From: Vibrio proteolyticus NBRC 13287
GTDB taxonomy: Bacteria > Pseudomonadota > Gammaproteobacteria > Enterobacterales > Vibrionaceae
NCBI RefSeq assembly: GCF_000467125.1
Contig: NZ_BATJ01000007.1
Location: 62,001 to 126,000 of the forward strand
Length of the DNA: 64,000 nt
Direction: 5' to 3'
The notes under the pieces are model-generated. The model made no database searches. It saw only the letters and a list, made by a program, of their open reading frames with translations, and was not told the origin of the DNA. Position numbers and translations under genes: made by a program. Below, piece by piece: positions 30,101-39,655 of the stretch (the stretch's first letter is position 1; every line of letters begins with the position of its first letter).

Positions 30101-30247
30101 ATTCAGTGGGAGCCGGGTGTCACTCAAGTTAGCAACGGCGATACCGTGACGTACAACAGCAAATGTTTTGTCGCGAAAAACAATCCTGGAACATGGGATA
30201 CACCAACCCAGTCAAACTGGTTCTGGGACGAAGTGACTTGTCCTTAA
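27110..30247 (+). CDS. endI: GH18 periplasmic chitodextrinase (endo I type)
   Basis: 1045 residues from the ATG at 27110, chosen because AAGGGAAAGG precedes it and it starts the signal peptide (about 1-30). Order: CBM5/12 chitin-binding module (32-82), two Ig-like domains (about 95-182 and 192-278), GH18 catalytic domain (about 318-800) with 'DGLDIDYE' at 469-476 and acid E476, a ChiC-type beta domain (about 840-975), a Gly/Asn linker and a second CBM5/12 (about 1000-1045). Length and neighbour glgC fit the chitodextrinase known from V. furnissii and V. cholerae, which cuts soluble chitin oligosaccharides in the periplasm. A secreted chitinase is the alternative. Confidence 0.88.
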   Translation: MHRNGKVGKSVFTLSTLTASCLMAFGSYAAVDCTGVPEWDAGTIYNGGEQVQQNGTVYQANYWTQANDPETSNGDYAHWKVIDTCDTGPIDPNESPSASLLSPLASDQITEGDVVTLSASAQDTDGTVARVDFMVDGVVVQQVSSAPYSASWTATAGRHTFAVMAYDDKDAVSPESSVTLTVSSSQPGNESPTVSVAVSATQVELGEVVTLTADAADTDGSVDKVDFYVAGTLVGTVASAPYSLDYTTTQSGALAVYAKATDNLGASTDSSLVTLTVNGAPSVANCRPDGLYQTEGVNVPYCTIYDEEGREKMGVDHPRRVIGYFTSWRSGDDPQAAYLVKDIPWEQLTHINYAFVSIGSDGKVNIGDVNDPNNAAVGKEWNGVDIDPALGFKGHFGALATYKERYDVKTLISIGGWAETGGHFDTNGERIADGGFYTMTTNADGSINHAGIEKFATSAVEMMRKYKFDGLDIDYEYPTSMAGAGNPYDKDFMEPRRQYLWASYQELMKVLRAKLDAASAQDGHHYMLTIAAPSSGYLLRGMETFDVTKYLDYVNIMSYDLHGAWNDHVGHNAALYDTGEDSELAQWSVYTTAQYGGIGYLNTDWAYHYFRGSMPAGRINIGVPYYTRGWQGVTGGTDGLWGRAALPNQSECPAGTGEGEKNNCGYGAVGIDNMWHDTDPKGNEMGAGSNPMWHAKNLEKGIWGSYAEAYKLDPVNDPTDQLVGQYTRHYDSVAVAPWLWNNDKKVFLSTEDEASVNVKADYVIDQEIGGIMFWELAGDYNCYVLDANGNRTSVDETEQACATGNGEYHMGNTMTKAIYDKFKSATPYGNKVATGAIATEAVDIAVSVGGFKVGDQNYPINPKITFTNNTGQSIPGGTEFQFDIPVSTPDNAKDQSGGGLQVIASGHSRGNNIGGLDGTMHRVAFSLPSWKELPAGGTYELDMVYYLPISGPANYSVKINGVDYAFKFEQPDLPLADLSSGNNGGDNGGGDTGSGTVIQWEPGVTQVSNGDTVTYNSKCFVAKNNPGTWDTPTQSNWFWDEVTCP

Positions 30248-30255
30248 TCCGAAGT

Positions 30256-30285
30256 AAAAAAGAGCCACCAAACGGTGGCTCTTTT
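30256..30285. terminator. Bidirectional terminator endI/glgC
   Basis: AGAGCCACC (30261-30269) and GGTGGCTCT (30274-30282) flanked by A- and T-runs, between convergent endI and glgC. Confidence 0.9.
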
Positions 30286-30318
30286 ATTGATACGCAAGAT
30301 TCGCTCTACTACTCTTTT

Positions 30319-31536
30319 TCAAGAGAATTGATAGCTCTCCGGAACCACAACAATTCCTTTTTCTGAGATATGGAAACGCTGCGCATCTTCCAGGCGGTTT
30401 AAACCTATCTGAGTCTCGGGCGGGATCTTCACGTGCTTGTCTATAATGCAGTTGACCAACTGGCAACCTGCGCCGACTTCGACATCGTCAAATAAAATAC
30501 TGTCCACGACTGTGGCGCCATCATTGATCTTAACACTCGATGAAATGATCGAGTGCTGAACAGAACCTCCGGAATTAACGACCCCGTTAGAAATCATGGA
30601 GTTAATGAATATTCCTTCATTCCCCGAACCTGAGGAGACCGTTCGGGCAGGCGGTAGCTGAGGTTCATAAGTTCGTATTGCCCAGTTGGGTTGGTAGAGA
30701 TTCATCGGAGGAACCGGCTCGAGCAAGTCCATATTAGCTTCATAGAAGGAGTCAATGGTTCCCACGTCGCGCCAGTATTTATCTGCCGCGACTCGTCCCT
30801 TATCCCGGCCGAACTGGTAAGCGTAGACGCCTTGCTGACCGATCAGTTTCGGAATGATATCCTTCCCAAAGTCGTGACTCGAATCCTCTAGATGGGCGTC
30901 TTCTTCCAGTGCTGCCTGCAATGTACTCATATTAAAAATATAGATACCCATTGATACCAGACTACGCGTGGGGTTATTTGGCATTGAAGGGGGATTGTCT
31001 GGCTTTTCGACGAATGAGGTGACACGATGCGAGTCATCAACCGCCATAACGCCAAACGCACTGGCTTCATCTACCGAAACGTCCATGCACGCAACGGTCA
31101 ACTCGGCACCCGTTTCTTTGTGTTCTTGTAGCATGGCGGCATAGTCCATGCGATAGATATGGTCTCCAGATAACACAACTACGTACTCAGCGTCGCTGCG
31201 ACTGAGCAACCACAGGTTATGGTAGATCGCGTCAGCCGTTCCTTCGTACCATTTGCCACCTTTACGCATCTGTGGGGGCACTACAGTAATAAATTCGCCC
31301 AGCTCTGGGTTAAAAATAGACCAGCCGTCACGCAAGTGCTTTTGTAGTGAGTGCGACTTATATTGAGTTAGGACAAGAATACGTCGTAGGCCGGAATGAA
31401 GGCAGTTGGTTAACGTAAAATCAATGATGCGGTATTTCCCTCCGAAGGGGACGGCAGGTTTGGCGCGGTCATCCGTGAGAGGGCTGAGTCGTGATCCCAT
31501 TCCTCCGGCGAGTACAACGGTAAGAGTATCTTGCAT
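30319..31536 (-). CDS. glgC: Glucose-1-phosphate adenylyltransferase (ADP-glucose synthase)
   Basis: 405 residues. It makes ADP-glucose from ATP and glucose 1-phosphate for glycogen. 'VVLAGGMGSRLSPLTDDRAKPAVPFGGKYRIIDF' is the nucleotide and sugar-phosphate site; 'FVEKPDNPP' and 'YWRDVGTIDSFYEANMDLL' are also diagnostic; the C-terminal third forms a left-handed beta-helix. GGGAGA precedes the ATG. There are no other glycogen genes nearby, which fits the lone second glgC that vibrios carry beside the chitodextrinase gene. Confidence 0.95.
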   Translation of the reverse strand: MQDTLTVVLAGGMGSRLSPLTDDRAKPAVPFGGKYRIIDFTLTNCLHSGLRRILVLTQYKSHSLQKHLRDGWSIFNPELGEFITVVPPQMRKGGKWYEGTADAIYHNLWLLSRSDAEYVVVLSGDHIYRMDYAAMLQEHKETGAELTVACMDVSVDEASAFGVMAVDDSHRVTSFVEKPDNPPSMPNNPTRSLVSMGIYIFNMSTLQAALEEDAHLEDSSHDFGKDIIPKLIGQQGVYAYQFGRDKGRVAADKYWRDVGTIDSFYEANMDLLEPVPPMNLYQPNWAIRTYEPQLPPARTVSSGSGNEGIFINSMISNGVVNSGGSVQHSIISSSVKINDGATVVDSILFDDVEVGAGCQLVNCIIDKHVKIPPETQIGLNRLEDAQRFHISEKGIVVVPESYQFS

Positions 31537-31775
31537 CTTGGTTCTCCCTGAAACAGTGCAATGTATTTTCCTTTTTGGTACCCGCTACAAGATTTAAGCC
31601 AATCCAAGTACGCTTTAATAATCATGAATATACTTAACGTGCTTTACCTCATTGCACCAAATGCGTGAACGGTCATGTGGCAATTGCACTCTATTGGCGC
31701 GGCACGACCTGGCGGAAAATATCTGCTGTGTGATAACGGTTTACTCCCACAGTGTAGTTGCCTACAGGAGAGTTA
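31537..31775. promoter_or_regulatory. glgC upstream region
   Basis: Gene-free DNA between glgC and the end of the fru operon. It must contain the glgC promoter. I saw no clear operator or leader structure in it. Confidence 0.4.
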
Positions 31776-31805
31776 GATAAAAAAGCACCTCCGGAAAGGA
31801 GGTGC
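31776..31805 (-). terminator. Terminator of the fruBKA operon
   Basis: GCACCTCC (31785-31792) and GGAGGTGC (31798-31805) with a U-run on the minus strand, about 30 bases past the fruA stop. Confidence 0.9.
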
Positions 31806-31836
31806 TGAATGCCTGAATAGTCGGGGGTAGGCAAAT

Positions 31837-33582
31837 TTACGCTTCGGCAGGTTTGTTGGCTTTGCTGCCACTGCGATTTTTCATAAATGCATAGCCAAAG
31901 CCAGTAACCAGTGTACCGGCAGCGATCGCAACCAAATACATCAGTACCGGTGTTATCGCATTTGGGATTAACAGCACAAACAGACCACCGTGAGGTGCCA
32001 TTAGTTTCGCGCCAAACAACATAGATAGAGCACCAGTCAGTGCGCCACCTGCCATACAGGCTGGAATGACTCGCATAGGGTCTTTTGCTGCAAATGGAAT
32101 CGCACCTTCGGAGATAAAGCACAGCCCCAGAACAAAGGACGCTTTACCTGCCTCACGTTCGCCCGCTTCAAATTTATCTTTGGCCAGGAAGGTCGCCAGC
32201 CCCATGCCCAGTGCCGGAACCATACCGGCCGCCATAATCGCCGCCATTGGTGCATAAGTCTGAGAGGCCAGCAAGCCGACCCCAAATGTGTATGCAGCTT
32301 TGTTAACTGGACCGCCCAGATCAAAGCACATCATTGCGCCCAGAATAACACCCAACAGCACGGCATTCGCTGAGCCCATGTTGTTTAGGAACTCTGTCAT
32401 TGCAGCCATGATGCCAGACACTGGACCACCCACCACGTAAATCATGACAAGGCCGGTGAACAAGCTCGCAATGAACGGAATGATCAGAATAGGCTTAAGG
32501 GCTTCCATCGATTGAGGTAGCTTGACATTATCTGCGATAAATTTAGCTGAGTAACCCGCGATGAAGCCTGCGGCAATACCGCCCAAAAAGCCTGCGCCGG
32601 TCGAGCTAGCTAACATTCCGCCAATAAGGCCAGGTGCCAGACCCGGACGGTCGGCGATAGAAAACGCAATATACCCTGCAAGTACCGGGATCATCAGAGC
32701 AAACGCTGAACCACCGCCAATGCTCATTAGCGCCGCCGCCAGTGTCCCTTCTTCTTTGAAGGCTTCAATACCAAACACAAACGAAAGGGCAATGATCAGA
32801 CCACCCGCAACCACGACAGGCAGCATATGTGAAACCCCTGTCATCAGGTGTTTATACACGCCTTTTTTCTCTTCAGTAACACCACTGCCTGTGCTCGTGC
32901 CAGTACTGTGGTGATAAACTGTGGCTTCATTGAAGGCCTTGTCGAGTTCTTGTTCGGTTTTCTTCAGTGCCAAACCGGTACTGGTTTTATACATAGATTT
33001 ACCAGAGAAACGATCAAGTGGCACTTCAATGTCAGCGGCAATGATGACCAGATCAGCCTGAGCGATGTCTTCTTCGGTTAACTGATTTTTCGCGCCAACA
33101 GAACCTCGGGTTTCTACTTTGATTTGATACCCTCGACGAGTGGCTTCTTCCTCCAGTGCTTCCGCCGCCATAAATGTGTGAGCCACGCCTGTTGGGCAAG
33201 CAGTGATCGCCACGATTTTTTTGCTGGCTGATGAATCAACCTGAGCTGGCGAAATAGTGGTGGTTGCAGTCGTGAGTAATTCCGCTTTGGCCGCTGCTGT
33301 TTGTAGAAACGTTTTTGGGTCATGAGTGCATGCACTGATGTCAGCACGGTAGACTTTCTTGCCGACAAAACGCGTGTCATCGACTGGCGTATTCGCTGCA
33401 ATCACAATCACGTCTGCATCGTTGATTTTTTCTGAGTTTATTGGCTGAGAATCGAGTACCGACGACTGGCATTCGATCGAAGCATTCCACTCCAGCGCTT
33501 TCGCTGCTTTGTCCAGCAGACCGGCAGCAATAATGCTGTTGGCCACGCCGCTAGGGCAGGCTGTGATAATCGCTATATTCAT
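31837..33582 (-). CDS. fruA: Fructose-specific PTS enzyme IIB'BC
   Basis: 581 residues. An N-terminal IIB-like domain (1-95, 'TACPSGVANS', C9) is followed by the working IIB domain (about 121-220, 'ITACPTGVAHTFMAAEAL', active C129) and the membrane IIC domain (about 250-560). It imports fructose and phosphorylates it to fructose 1-phosphate at the inner membrane. Both IIB copies keep the CP pair, but only the second has the full motif. AAAGGACAAAGG lies before the start. It is the last gene of fruBKA, 18 bases after fruK. Confidence 0.95.
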   Translation of the reverse strand: MNIAIITACPSGVANSIIAAGLLDKAAKALEWNASIECQSSVLDSQPINSEKINDADVIVIAANTPVDDTRFVGKKVYRADISACTHDPKTFLQTAAAKAELLTTATTTISPAQVDSSASKKIVAITACPTGVAHTFMAAEALEEEATRRGYQIKVETRGSVGAKNQLTEEDIAQADLVIIAADIEVPLDRFSGKSMYKTSTGLALKKTEQELDKAFNEATVYHHSTGTSTGSGVTEEKKGVYKHLMTGVSHMLPVVVAGGLIIALSFVFGIEAFKEEGTLAAALMSIGGGSAFALMIPVLAGYIAFSIADRPGLAPGLIGGMLASSTGAGFLGGIAAGFIAGYSAKFIADNVKLPQSMEALKPILIIPFIASLFTGLVMIYVVGGPVSGIMAAMTEFLNNMGSANAVLLGVILGAMMCFDLGGPVNKAAYTFGVGLLASQTYAPMAAIMAAGMVPALGMGLATFLAKDKFEAGEREAGKASFVLGLCFISEGAIPFAAKDPMRVIPACMAGGALTGALSMLFGAKLMAPHGGLFVLLIPNAITPVLMYLVAIAAGTLVTGFGYAFMKNRSGSKANKPAEA

Positions 33583-33600
33583 AATATCGACCTTTGTCCT

Positions 33601-34551
33601 TTAGCTTTCTACTGGAGAAAGCGGTTGTACTTTTACTTGTTTTTGTAGGGATTGAACTTCTTGGATGTCGTCCACACCAACACCTATCTGGCTAACGGCG
33701 AGGGCAGATAAAGCCGTTGCGAACGACAGTAATTCGGTTTTCGGCAGGTTCTGCATATGGCCCCAGCAAAGCCCGGCAACTAAGGTATCTCCGGCACCCA
33801 CAGTGCTAACGACTTGCATGCGAGGAGGCTGTGCGCGTAACCACTCATTTTGATTGAGCCACATGACGCCATCAGCTCCCATGGAGACCACGATATTGTC
33901 GATGCCTTTCTCGGAGAGTGTCATTGCCGCCGACTGACACTCCTCTGCAGAAGTCAGTGTTCGGCCAACAAAGTCTGACAGCTCTTCATCATTTGGTTTA
34001 ATCAGCCATGGGTGAGCGTCCAAGCCCGCACTTAAGGCAGCACGGCTTGAGTCGAATAAAACTTTTTTGCCTTTGCTGTGTAAGAGTTTTATCCAACGGG
34101 CGCACTGCTCGGGGCTCACTCCTTTAGGCAAACTGCCGGCGAGCACAAAGAACTCATGATCTTCGCAAAGCGCAAGCAGGGTGCGTTCAAATTCAGCCAT
34201 CGCGGATTCGGTGACCGTCACGCCGGGAAAGTTGATGTCGCTGACCGAACCGTTGTGTTCAACTAATTTGACGTTGATACGAGTCGAGCCTTCAACCCGC
34301 ACAAAGCGATCATTTGCGCCCATTTGAGCAAACAATTGGCAGAACATTTCTTGGTTATCCCGGCCGAGAAAACCGGTGACGGTAACTTGTGCGCCCAGGT
34401 CAGATAAGACTTTAGCGACATTCACACCTTTGCCTGCCGCATGCAGATCGCTATGACTGACCAGGCTTACCGAGCCGGGATTCAGCGTGTCGAGGCTTCC
34501 GGTTAAATCTAAGGCCGGATTTAACGTTATCGTGACGACTTTATTGACCAT
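33601..34551 (-). CDS. fruK: 1-phosphofructokinase
   Basis: 316 residues of the PfkB/ribokinase family. It turns fructose 1-phosphate into fructose 1,6-bisphosphate. 'TLNPALDLTG' opens the protein; 'DLHAAGKGVNVAKVL' binds the sugar phosphate; 'VVSTVGAGDTLVAGLCWG' carries the catalytic aspartate. The frame is open to 34572, but the ATG at 34551 has GAGGTG upstream and begins the conserved part; it lies 10 bases after the fruB stop. Its substrate, fructose 1-phosphate, is also the effector of FruR encoded next door. Confidence 0.95.
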   Translation of the reverse strand: MVNKVVTITLNPALDLTGSLDTLNPGSVSLVSHSDLHAAGKGVNVAKVLSDLGAQVTVTGFLGRDNQEMFCQLFAQMGANDRFVRVEGSTRINVKLVEHNGSVSDINFPGVTVTESAMAEFERTLLALCEDHEFFVLAGSLPKGVSPEQCARWIKLLHSKGKKVLFDSSRAALSAGLDAHPWLIKPNDEELSDFVGRTLTSAEECQSAAMTLSEKGIDNIVVSMGADGVMWLNQNEWLRAQPPRMQVVSTVGAGDTLVAGLCWGHMQNLPKTELLSFATALSALAVSQIGVGVDDIQEVQSLQKQVKVQPLSPVES

Positions 34552-34561
34552 ACTCAGCACC

Positions 34562-35707
34562 TCAACCTTCACCCAAACCTGATTCTATCGCTGTGCCAAT
34601 GGCGGTCAGCGCCTGCTGAGCGTCTGGTCCCTCGGCGGTGAACTGTAACTGATGTCCGTGTTTCACGCCCATGGCGATCACTTTCATCAGGCTCTTGGCA
34701 TTCACCGGTTTGGCATCACCATCCAAATTGGCCACCTTGATGGTTGATTCGAATTTTTTCGCTTCGGCGACGAGCATCGCTCCCGGACGGGCGTGTAGAC
34801 CATGCGAGTTGCGAATTTTGAAGATCGCCGTGTTACCGAAAGAGGCTTCTTGCGTGTCATTTGATGCTGCTTCCTCTTCTCCGCTAAATAGAGTAAGCAG
34901 TTGATCGGCGGATGCGCTCAGAATCGAATCTTGTCGACCTTCAAAGACCAGTTGGCCGAGAATGTCGAGTTGTTTCTGGTGTGCAGCGTTGCATGCAGCA
35001 AAAGCGATTAAGCCTTTCACAGGTGCACCTTCATATTCACAATGATTTGCTGTGGTAACCAGTGACATACCGGTACGTTTGACCGCTTTGTTTGAACTGG
35101 TTAACCACAGTCCTTGTCCAAGATGAGTGGGGGACTTGGTCACGAGTTCAGCGACAAATTCATTGTCTGCACATCCAGTATTTTTTAACAGGCCTCCCGC
35201 TACCGCCGTCATTTGCACCATATCACTGGCAGGGAAGGAGAGTTGGATCAAGGATGCGTCAAAATCAGCTTCAAGCTGAACTTCACCGTTCAGCAGTGCA
35301 ATAATGTCATTGGCACTGCCGGCATTTTTTAAGCGTTCTTCAACACCGTCTGCGGAAAGCACTTTCGTCAGTTGTTTCAGGATGCCCAGATGTTCATCAG
35401 ATTTTGCAGCGATACCAATCGCGATGTATGCCGTATTACCGTCGCCCCAGTCAACGCCGTGAGGAAAGTGTTGGATGGCAACGCCAGTATGATTAACCAT
35501 ATCGCGAGTGTCTGTTGTGCCATGTGGGATCGCGATTCCATTTCCAAGAAAGGTTGAATTTTGCGCTTCGCGGTTGAGCATACCTTCAACGTACCCGTCG
35601 GCCACCAACCCCTTATCTGAGAGTTGCTGTGCAATCGCGCGGATCGCATCCTGCTTTGAGGAATGCGATTGATTAAGCGTGATATCCTGAATAGTTAACT
35701 GGAGCAT
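34562..35707 (-). CDS. fruB: Fructose PTS enzyme IIA / FPr (HPr) fusion
   Basis: 381 residues. Residues 1-145 are a IIA domain with the active histidine H62 in 'GIAIPHGT'; a degenerate middle module follows (about 155-275); residues 293-381 are an HPr-like domain with H305 in 'SHGLHARPG'. It carries phosphate from enzyme I to FruA. This is the DTP/FPr form seen in enterics and vibrios. AAGAGG precedes the ATG. First gene of fruBKA; three FruR-type boxes lie between it and the divergent fruR. Confidence 0.95.
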   Translation of the reverse strand: MLQLTIQDITLNQSHSSKQDAIRAIAQQLSDKGLVADGYVEGMLNREAQNSTFLGNGIAIPHGTTDTRDMVNHTGVAIQHFPHGVDWGDGNTAYIAIGIAAKSDEHLGILKQLTKVLSADGVEERLKNAGSANDIIALLNGEVQLEADFDASLIQLSFPASDMVQMTAVAGGLLKNTGCADNEFVAELVTKSPTHLGQGLWLTSSNKAVKRTGMSLVTTANHCEYEGAPVKGLIAFAACNAAHQKQLDILGQLVFEGRQDSILSASADQLLTLFSGEEEAASNDTQEASFGNTAIFKIRNSHGLHARPGAMLVAEAKKFESTIKVANLDGDAKPVNAKSLMKVIAMGVKHGHQLQFTAEGPDAQQALTAIGTAIESGLGEG

Positions 35708-35794
35708 AATTGCCTCTTATATTCTGCTTATCAGCAACAGAGCGCTGATGTGTTCTATCCCTCGAGTGCGCAGCTGAACCTTACTGAACGGCTA

Positions 35795-35810
35795 GCTGAA
35801 TCGTTTCAGC
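35795..35810. promoter_or_regulatory. FruR-type operator 1
   Basis: GCTGAATCGTTTCAGC, a palindrome with one mismatched pair and matching the FruR/Cra consensus, 88 bases upstream of the fruB start. Confidence 0.8.
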
Positions 35811-35915
35811 ACTCTTTCAAAAAAATTCAGCAAAACACACGCATCAAAATATGAGTGTAGGTGCATTTGCTGATTATTGATTGATTTCCTCAATCTATTT
35901 CACAAATTTGATTTT

Positions 35916-35931
35916 GCTGAATCCTTTCAGC
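35916..35931. promoter_or_regulatory. FruR-type operator 2
   Basis: GCTGAATCCTTTCAGC, outer GCTGAA/TTCAGC arms intact; its centre is 22 bases from that of operator 3, two helix turns. Confidence 0.78.
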
Positions 35932-35937
35932 TTTTAT

Positions 35938-35953
35938 GCTGAAACGTTTCAGC
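35938..35953. promoter_or_regulatory. FruR-type operator 3
   Basis: GCTGAAACGTTTCAGC, a perfect 16-bp palindrome and the best match to the FruR/Cra consensus in the window, about 70 bases before the fruR start. Confidence 0.88.
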
Positions 35954-36023
35954 TTATAATGCAAATAATCCTAAGATCGAATGTGGTGATATTTGATCAA
36001 CACCACAAATTAAAGGCACTGAT

Positions 36024-37013
36024 ATGACACTTGATGAAATAGCCAGATTAGCCGGTGTGTCGAAAACGACGGCCAGTTATGTCATCAATGGTAAGGCCCA
36101 GAAATATCGGATTAGTGAAAAGACTCAGCAAAAAGTTATGGCGGTGGTTGAGGCTCACAATTATCGTCCGGATCACGCCGCAACCTCATTGCGGGCAGGG
36201 AACAGTCGATCCTTTGGTCTGATCATTCCGGATCTGGAGAACACCAGTTATGCACGTCTGGCAAAACTGCTTGAGCAAAATTCGCGTAGCGCAGATTACC
36301 AGATTCTGATTGGTTGCTCTGATGACAATCCAGAAACGGAAAAGAAAGTCGCAGATGCGTTAGTGAGTCGTCGTATTGATGCGTTGTTTGTTGCCAGTGC
36401 GATGCCAGACGCGAGCGAGTTTTACCTCGCGTTACAAAAATCGGGTACACCGGTGATTGCGATTGACCGTCCTTTAGACGACGAATATTTTTCGTGTGTT
36501 ATCAGTGAAGATTTCGGCGCAGCATTTGAATTAACACAATCTTTAGTATGTGACGGCGTCACTAATTTTGGATTAATTGGCGCATTGCCAGAACTTAATA
36601 TCTCCCGTGAGCGTCAATTGGGATTTGAAGCCGCGGTCAAAAAAGCAGGACAACGCTTTCAGGTCGGCTATGGTCAACACTTCAACCGTGAAGATGGTAA
36701 AAAAGTGTTTGAAGAGTGGGTAAGCGATAATACTATCCCTCAGGCTCTTATTACAACGTCATACACGCTGCTCGAAGGCGTTTTGGATGTGTTGTTTGAG
36801 CACCCCGAGTTAATGCACCGGATACAGTTGGCCACTTTCGGTGACAACCGTTTACTGGATTTCCTACCGATAAAAATTAACTCTCTACCACAACAGTTTG
36901 AGTTAATCGCCGACAGTGCCCTTGAGCTGGCATTAAATGCGACGGCCAAGCGCTACAACCCCGGAATAGAATTGATACCGAGAAAAATTGTGGTAAGGCA
37001 ACAAAAAAGGTAG
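36024..37013 (+). CDS. fruR: LacI-family fructose regulator FruR (Cra)
   Basis: 329 residues. The N-terminal helix-turn-helix 'TLDEIARLAGVSKTTASYVINGKA' and hinge 'RISEKTQQKVMAVVEAHNYRPDHAATSLR' match Cra/FruR; the rest is a periplasmic-binding-protein-like effector domain that senses fructose 1-phosphate. It is divergent from fruBKA and three matching palindromes lie between, so it surely acts on this operon. In V. cholerae FruR has been described as an activator with fructose 1-phosphate, unlike the simple repressor view of E. coli; which applies here is not shown. Confidence 0.94.
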   Translation: MTLDEIARLAGVSKTTASYVINGKAQKYRISEKTQQKVMAVVEAHNYRPDHAATSLRAGNSRSFGLIIPDLENTSYARLAKLLEQNSRSADYQILIGCSDDNPETEKKVADALVSRRIDALFVASAMPDASEFYLALQKSGTPVIAIDRPLDDEYFSCVISEDFGAAFELTQSLVCDGVTNFGLIGALPELNISRERQLGFEAAVKKAGQRFQVGYGQHFNREDGKKVFEEWVSDNTIPQALITTSYTLLEGVLDVLFEHPELMHRIQLATFGDNRLLDFLPIKINSLPQQFELIADSALELALNATAKRYNPGIELIPRKIVVRQQKR

Positions 37014-37028
37014 CGTCGGCTACCTTTT
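37003..37028. terminator. Bidirectional terminator fruR / OM protein
   Basis: AAAAAAGGTAGC and GCTACCTTTT form the hairpin; it overlaps the fruR stop codon and serves the convergent gene as well. Confidence 0.82.
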
Positions 37029-37042
37029 CCTTTGTCACAGAC

Positions 37043-37567
37043 TTAGTATTGGAAGCGAACCGACATGACAGCCTGCGGGCCATACACACCATTGTTGCGA
37101 GCTTCGGCTGATAAAGACAATTGATTGGTGGAGTGGAAACGCACCCCGGCATGAAACACAGAGCGTTCATCATTTTTACCGATGCGGCCGGTTGCCTCTA
37201 GTTGATCGCTTAGCCACAGACGTACACCAATGTTAATTTCTGCTTGTGTATTGTTGTCATCACCGTCTTCTTCTGACTCCTGGATATTGTGTACCAACAG
37301 TTGTCCGTATACATCGGCAAATTGGTTGATCGGACCGTTAAACCCAATACCCGCCGCAGCGTCCCAGTCGTGATCCAACTTTGAATCAATCCGGCCAACC
37401 AGGTGAAGGTTTTCAGTGATCAAAGTACTGGCTTCTACACCAGCGGTTTCCGGACTCATTCCCATGCGCACTTCGAAAAAGTTGTAGTCAAAATTGTTGG
37501 CTTGTGCGGAAAGAGGCAGAGAGCTTGCCAGCGCTGCCAGGCAGACAGCGAAACGTTGTTTGTTCAT
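37043..37567 (-). CDS. Small outer-membrane beta-barrel protein
   Basis: 174 residues with a clear signal peptide (1-23, ending AQA). The mature part alternates polar and hydrophobic residues, with strands such as 'ENLHLVGRID', 'ADVYGQLLVHNI', 'AEINIGVRLWL', 'VFHAGVRFH', and ends with 'VRFQY', the aromatic C-terminal signature of outer-membrane barrels. About eight strands fit the length. It recalls YfaZ-like proteins, but I cannot confirm the family. Single gene, closed by a shared hairpin with fruR. Confidence 0.7.
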   Translation of the reverse strand: MNKQRFAVCLAALASSLPLSAQANNFDYNFFEVRMGMSPETAGVEASTLITENLHLVGRIDSKLDHDWDAAAGIGFNGPINQFADVYGQLLVHNIQESEEDGDDNNTQAEINIGVRLWLSDQLEATGRIGKNDERSVFHAGVRFHSTNQLSLSAEARNNGVYGPQAVMSVRFQY

Positions 37568-37602
37568 TACAACTCCAGATGGATGTGATTGATTTTTGGC
37601 GT

Positions 37603-37630
37603 TAATAAAAAGGTCTGCAAAAAGCAGACC
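37603..37630 (-). terminator. Terminator of the ygiW-like gene
   Basis: GGTCTGC (37612-37618) and GCAGACC (37624-37630) with a U-run on the minus strand. Confidence 0.88.
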
Positions 37631-37663
37631 AGTTTACCAATCTGGAGCTGTATTCGAACGACT

Positions 37664-38026
37664 TTACAGCAGTTGAACCTGCTCGACTTCAATTTCCGGT
37701 GTTTGACCACCTTCAAACTCGCCGTATAAACGCACTTTAGTCTCTGCATTGAGCGGTGTGTTGAAATGAATGTCATCATCGAATTCGATTTGGACTTCGC
37801 CATCACCATCAGAAAAAATGAAGGTGTCTTTACGAACCTGACGCAGCAAATGGCCTTCTACCACGACATCTTTTTCTGTGAACATATTGGCATCGGCCAG
37901 CAGTTGTTTCACAGAACTGACTTCTACCGGACCGTTGTATTGGATGCCTGTCTGAGTAGAGTTGGCCAGGGCAAGAGCTGGTGACAGGGTTAGAGCGGCA
38001 GTAAGTGCAATTATCGTCTTTTTCAT
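37664..38026 (-). CDS. ygiW: YgiW/YdeI-family periplasmic OB-fold stress protein
   Basis: 120 residues from the ATG at 38026 (AAGGACA in front); the open frame reaches 38107 but without a ribosome site. A signal peptide (1-21, ending ALA) precedes an OB fold: 'YNGPVEVSSVKQLL', 'DVVVEGHLLRQVRKDTFIFSDGDGEVQIEFD', 'VRLYGEF', 'EIEVEQVQ'. This is the BOF family (YgiW, YdeI, VisP), periplasmic proteins tied to stress and host survival in enterics. The ligand is unsettled in the family. Confidence 0.85.
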   Translation of the reverse strand: MKKTIIALTAALTLSPALALANSTQTGIQYNGPVEVSSVKQLLADANMFTEKDVVVEGHLLRQVRKDTFIFSDGDGEVQIEFDDDIHFNTPLNAETKVRLYGEFEGGQTPEIEVEQVQLL

Positions 38027-38182
38027 CTTTTGTGTCCTTATATATGGTTGTTTGATGGTGGAATTACAACACGCAGCACTTGAACCCTTGGTGAGTAGGC
38101 CATTCATACTCTATTCATTTATTGAGACACCAGCAGGGATGTGAGTATTATAGAGGCGTAGATTTAAGTTTTTGGAATAGTT

Positions 38183-39655
38183 ATGGATTTATCACCTCGC
38201 ACTCTGATGGTTCAGGGGACAACGTCTGATGCAGGGAAAAGTGCGTTAGTGGCAGGCTTATGCCGTGTGCTGAACAGAAAAGGGGTAAACGTTGCCCCTT
38301 TCAAGCCGCAAAATATGGCACTTAACAGTGCCGTCACTCCTGATGGCGGCGAAATAGGACGCGCGCAGGCTGTTCAAGCCCAGGCATGTCGTATTGATCC
38401 ATCCGTGCATATGAATCCGGTCTTGCTCAAGCCAAACTCAGATACAGGGGCGCAGGTCATCTTGCAGGGGAAGGCGATACAGGACATGGAAGCGGTGGGC
38501 TACCAAAATTATAAGCAGATTGCGTTGCCCACGGTTCTGGAGTCTTTTGATATTTTATGTCGTGAGTATGACTGTGTGGTTGTTGAAGGTGCCGGTAGCC
38601 CGGCAGAGATCAACTTGCGAGAAAACGATATCGCGAACATGGGGTTTGCAGAAGAGGCTGACGTTCCGGTGATCATCATTGCCGATATCGATCGGGGCGG
38701 AGTGTTCGCGCATTTATTCGGTACGCTGGCGCTTTTGTCTGAATCAGAGCAGCAGCGCGTCAAAGGCTTTGTCATCAACCGTTTTCGCGGGGATATTTCG
38801 CTTTTGCAACCGGGCTTGGATTGGTTGGAAAAAACAACCGGCAAACCTGTGATCGGGGTTCTGCCTTATCTTCATGGTTTTAACTTAGAAGCGGAAGACG
38901 CCATCACTACCCAACAAAATCTGAATTCAGGCGCTAAGTTAAATGTTGTCGTCCCTGTTTTTACTCGGATCAGCAATCATACCGATTTCGATTCATTGCG
39001 TTTAAACCCTGATATCAATTTACGTTATGTGGGTAAAGGTGAACGCCTCAGCCATGCTGATTTGATCATTTTGCCTGGGACAAAATCGGTCCGCGCAGAT
39101 CTGGCGTACCTCCGAGAGCAGGGATGGGATAAAGACATTCAGCGCCATCTGCGCCTAGGGGGAAAAGTCATGGGGATTTGCGGTGGCTACCAGATGTTGG
39201 GACGTACTATTGATGACCCATACGGCGTAGAAGGCCCTGCTGGAGTCAGCCGTGGACTTGAACTATTGAGCGCTGAAACGGTATTAACTAAGCAAAAAGC
39301 GCTCACTAATGTGACCGGGTCACTTACTTTGAACACCCGGTCCGTTCCCGTCAAAGGCTATGAAATACATGTTGGTCGCACTCAAACCTCTGGATCGAGC
39401 CCTGTGATCTTGGATGCTGCCACAACAGACGGTGAAATCAGTGATTGCAATCAAATCTTTGGGACCTATCTGCACGGTATATTAGACAGCCCTGAAGCAC
39501 TGCAACTGATTTGTGAGTGGGCAGGGTGTGAAGCCGTAAAGCTGCAATCACATGAAACAATGAAAGAACAAGCGATAGACCAAATTGCCGACGCTGTTGA
39601 GCAGTGTCTCGATTTGAGTTTGTTATGGCCCCAGCTACAAAAGAGTGCACAATGA
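38183..39655 (+). CDS. cobQ: Cobyric acid synthase (glutamine-dependent)
   Basis: 490 residues. It amidates adenosylcobyrinic a,c-diamide at four side chains in the B12 pathway. The N-terminal part is a dethiobiotin-synthase-like ATPase ('[23 protein letters not shown]', '[14 protein letters not shown]'); the C-terminal part is a class I amidotransferase with the nucleophile in '[10 protein letters not shown]' and the histidine in 'YLHGILDS'. No other B12 gene is near and no cobalamin riboswitch is visible. Its stop overlaps the modA start (ATGA), so cobQ and modABC look like one operon. Confidence 0.95.
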   Translation: MDLSPRTLMVQGTTSDAGKSALVAGLCRVLNRKGVNVAPFKPQNMALNSAVTPDGGEIGRAQAVQAQACRIDPSVHMNPVLLKPNSDTGAQVILQGKAIQDMEAVGYQNYKQIALPTVLESFDILCREYDCVVVEGAGSPAEINLRENDIANMGFAEEADVPVIIIADIDRGGVFAHLFGTLALLSESEQQRVKGFVINRFRGDISLLQPGLDWLEKTTGKPVIGVLPYLHGFNLEAEDAITTQQNLNSGAKLNVVVPVFTRISNHTDFDSLRLNPDINLRYVGKGERLSHADLIILPGTKSVRADLAYLREQGWDKDIQRHLRLGGKVMGICGGYQMLGRTIDDPYGVEGPAGVSRGLELLSAETVLTKQKALTNVTGSLTLNTRSVPVKGYEIHVGRTQTSGSSPVILDAATTDGEISDCNQIFGTYLHGILDSPEALQLICEWAGCEAVKLQSHETMKEQAIDQIADAVEQCLDLSLLWPQLQKSAQ

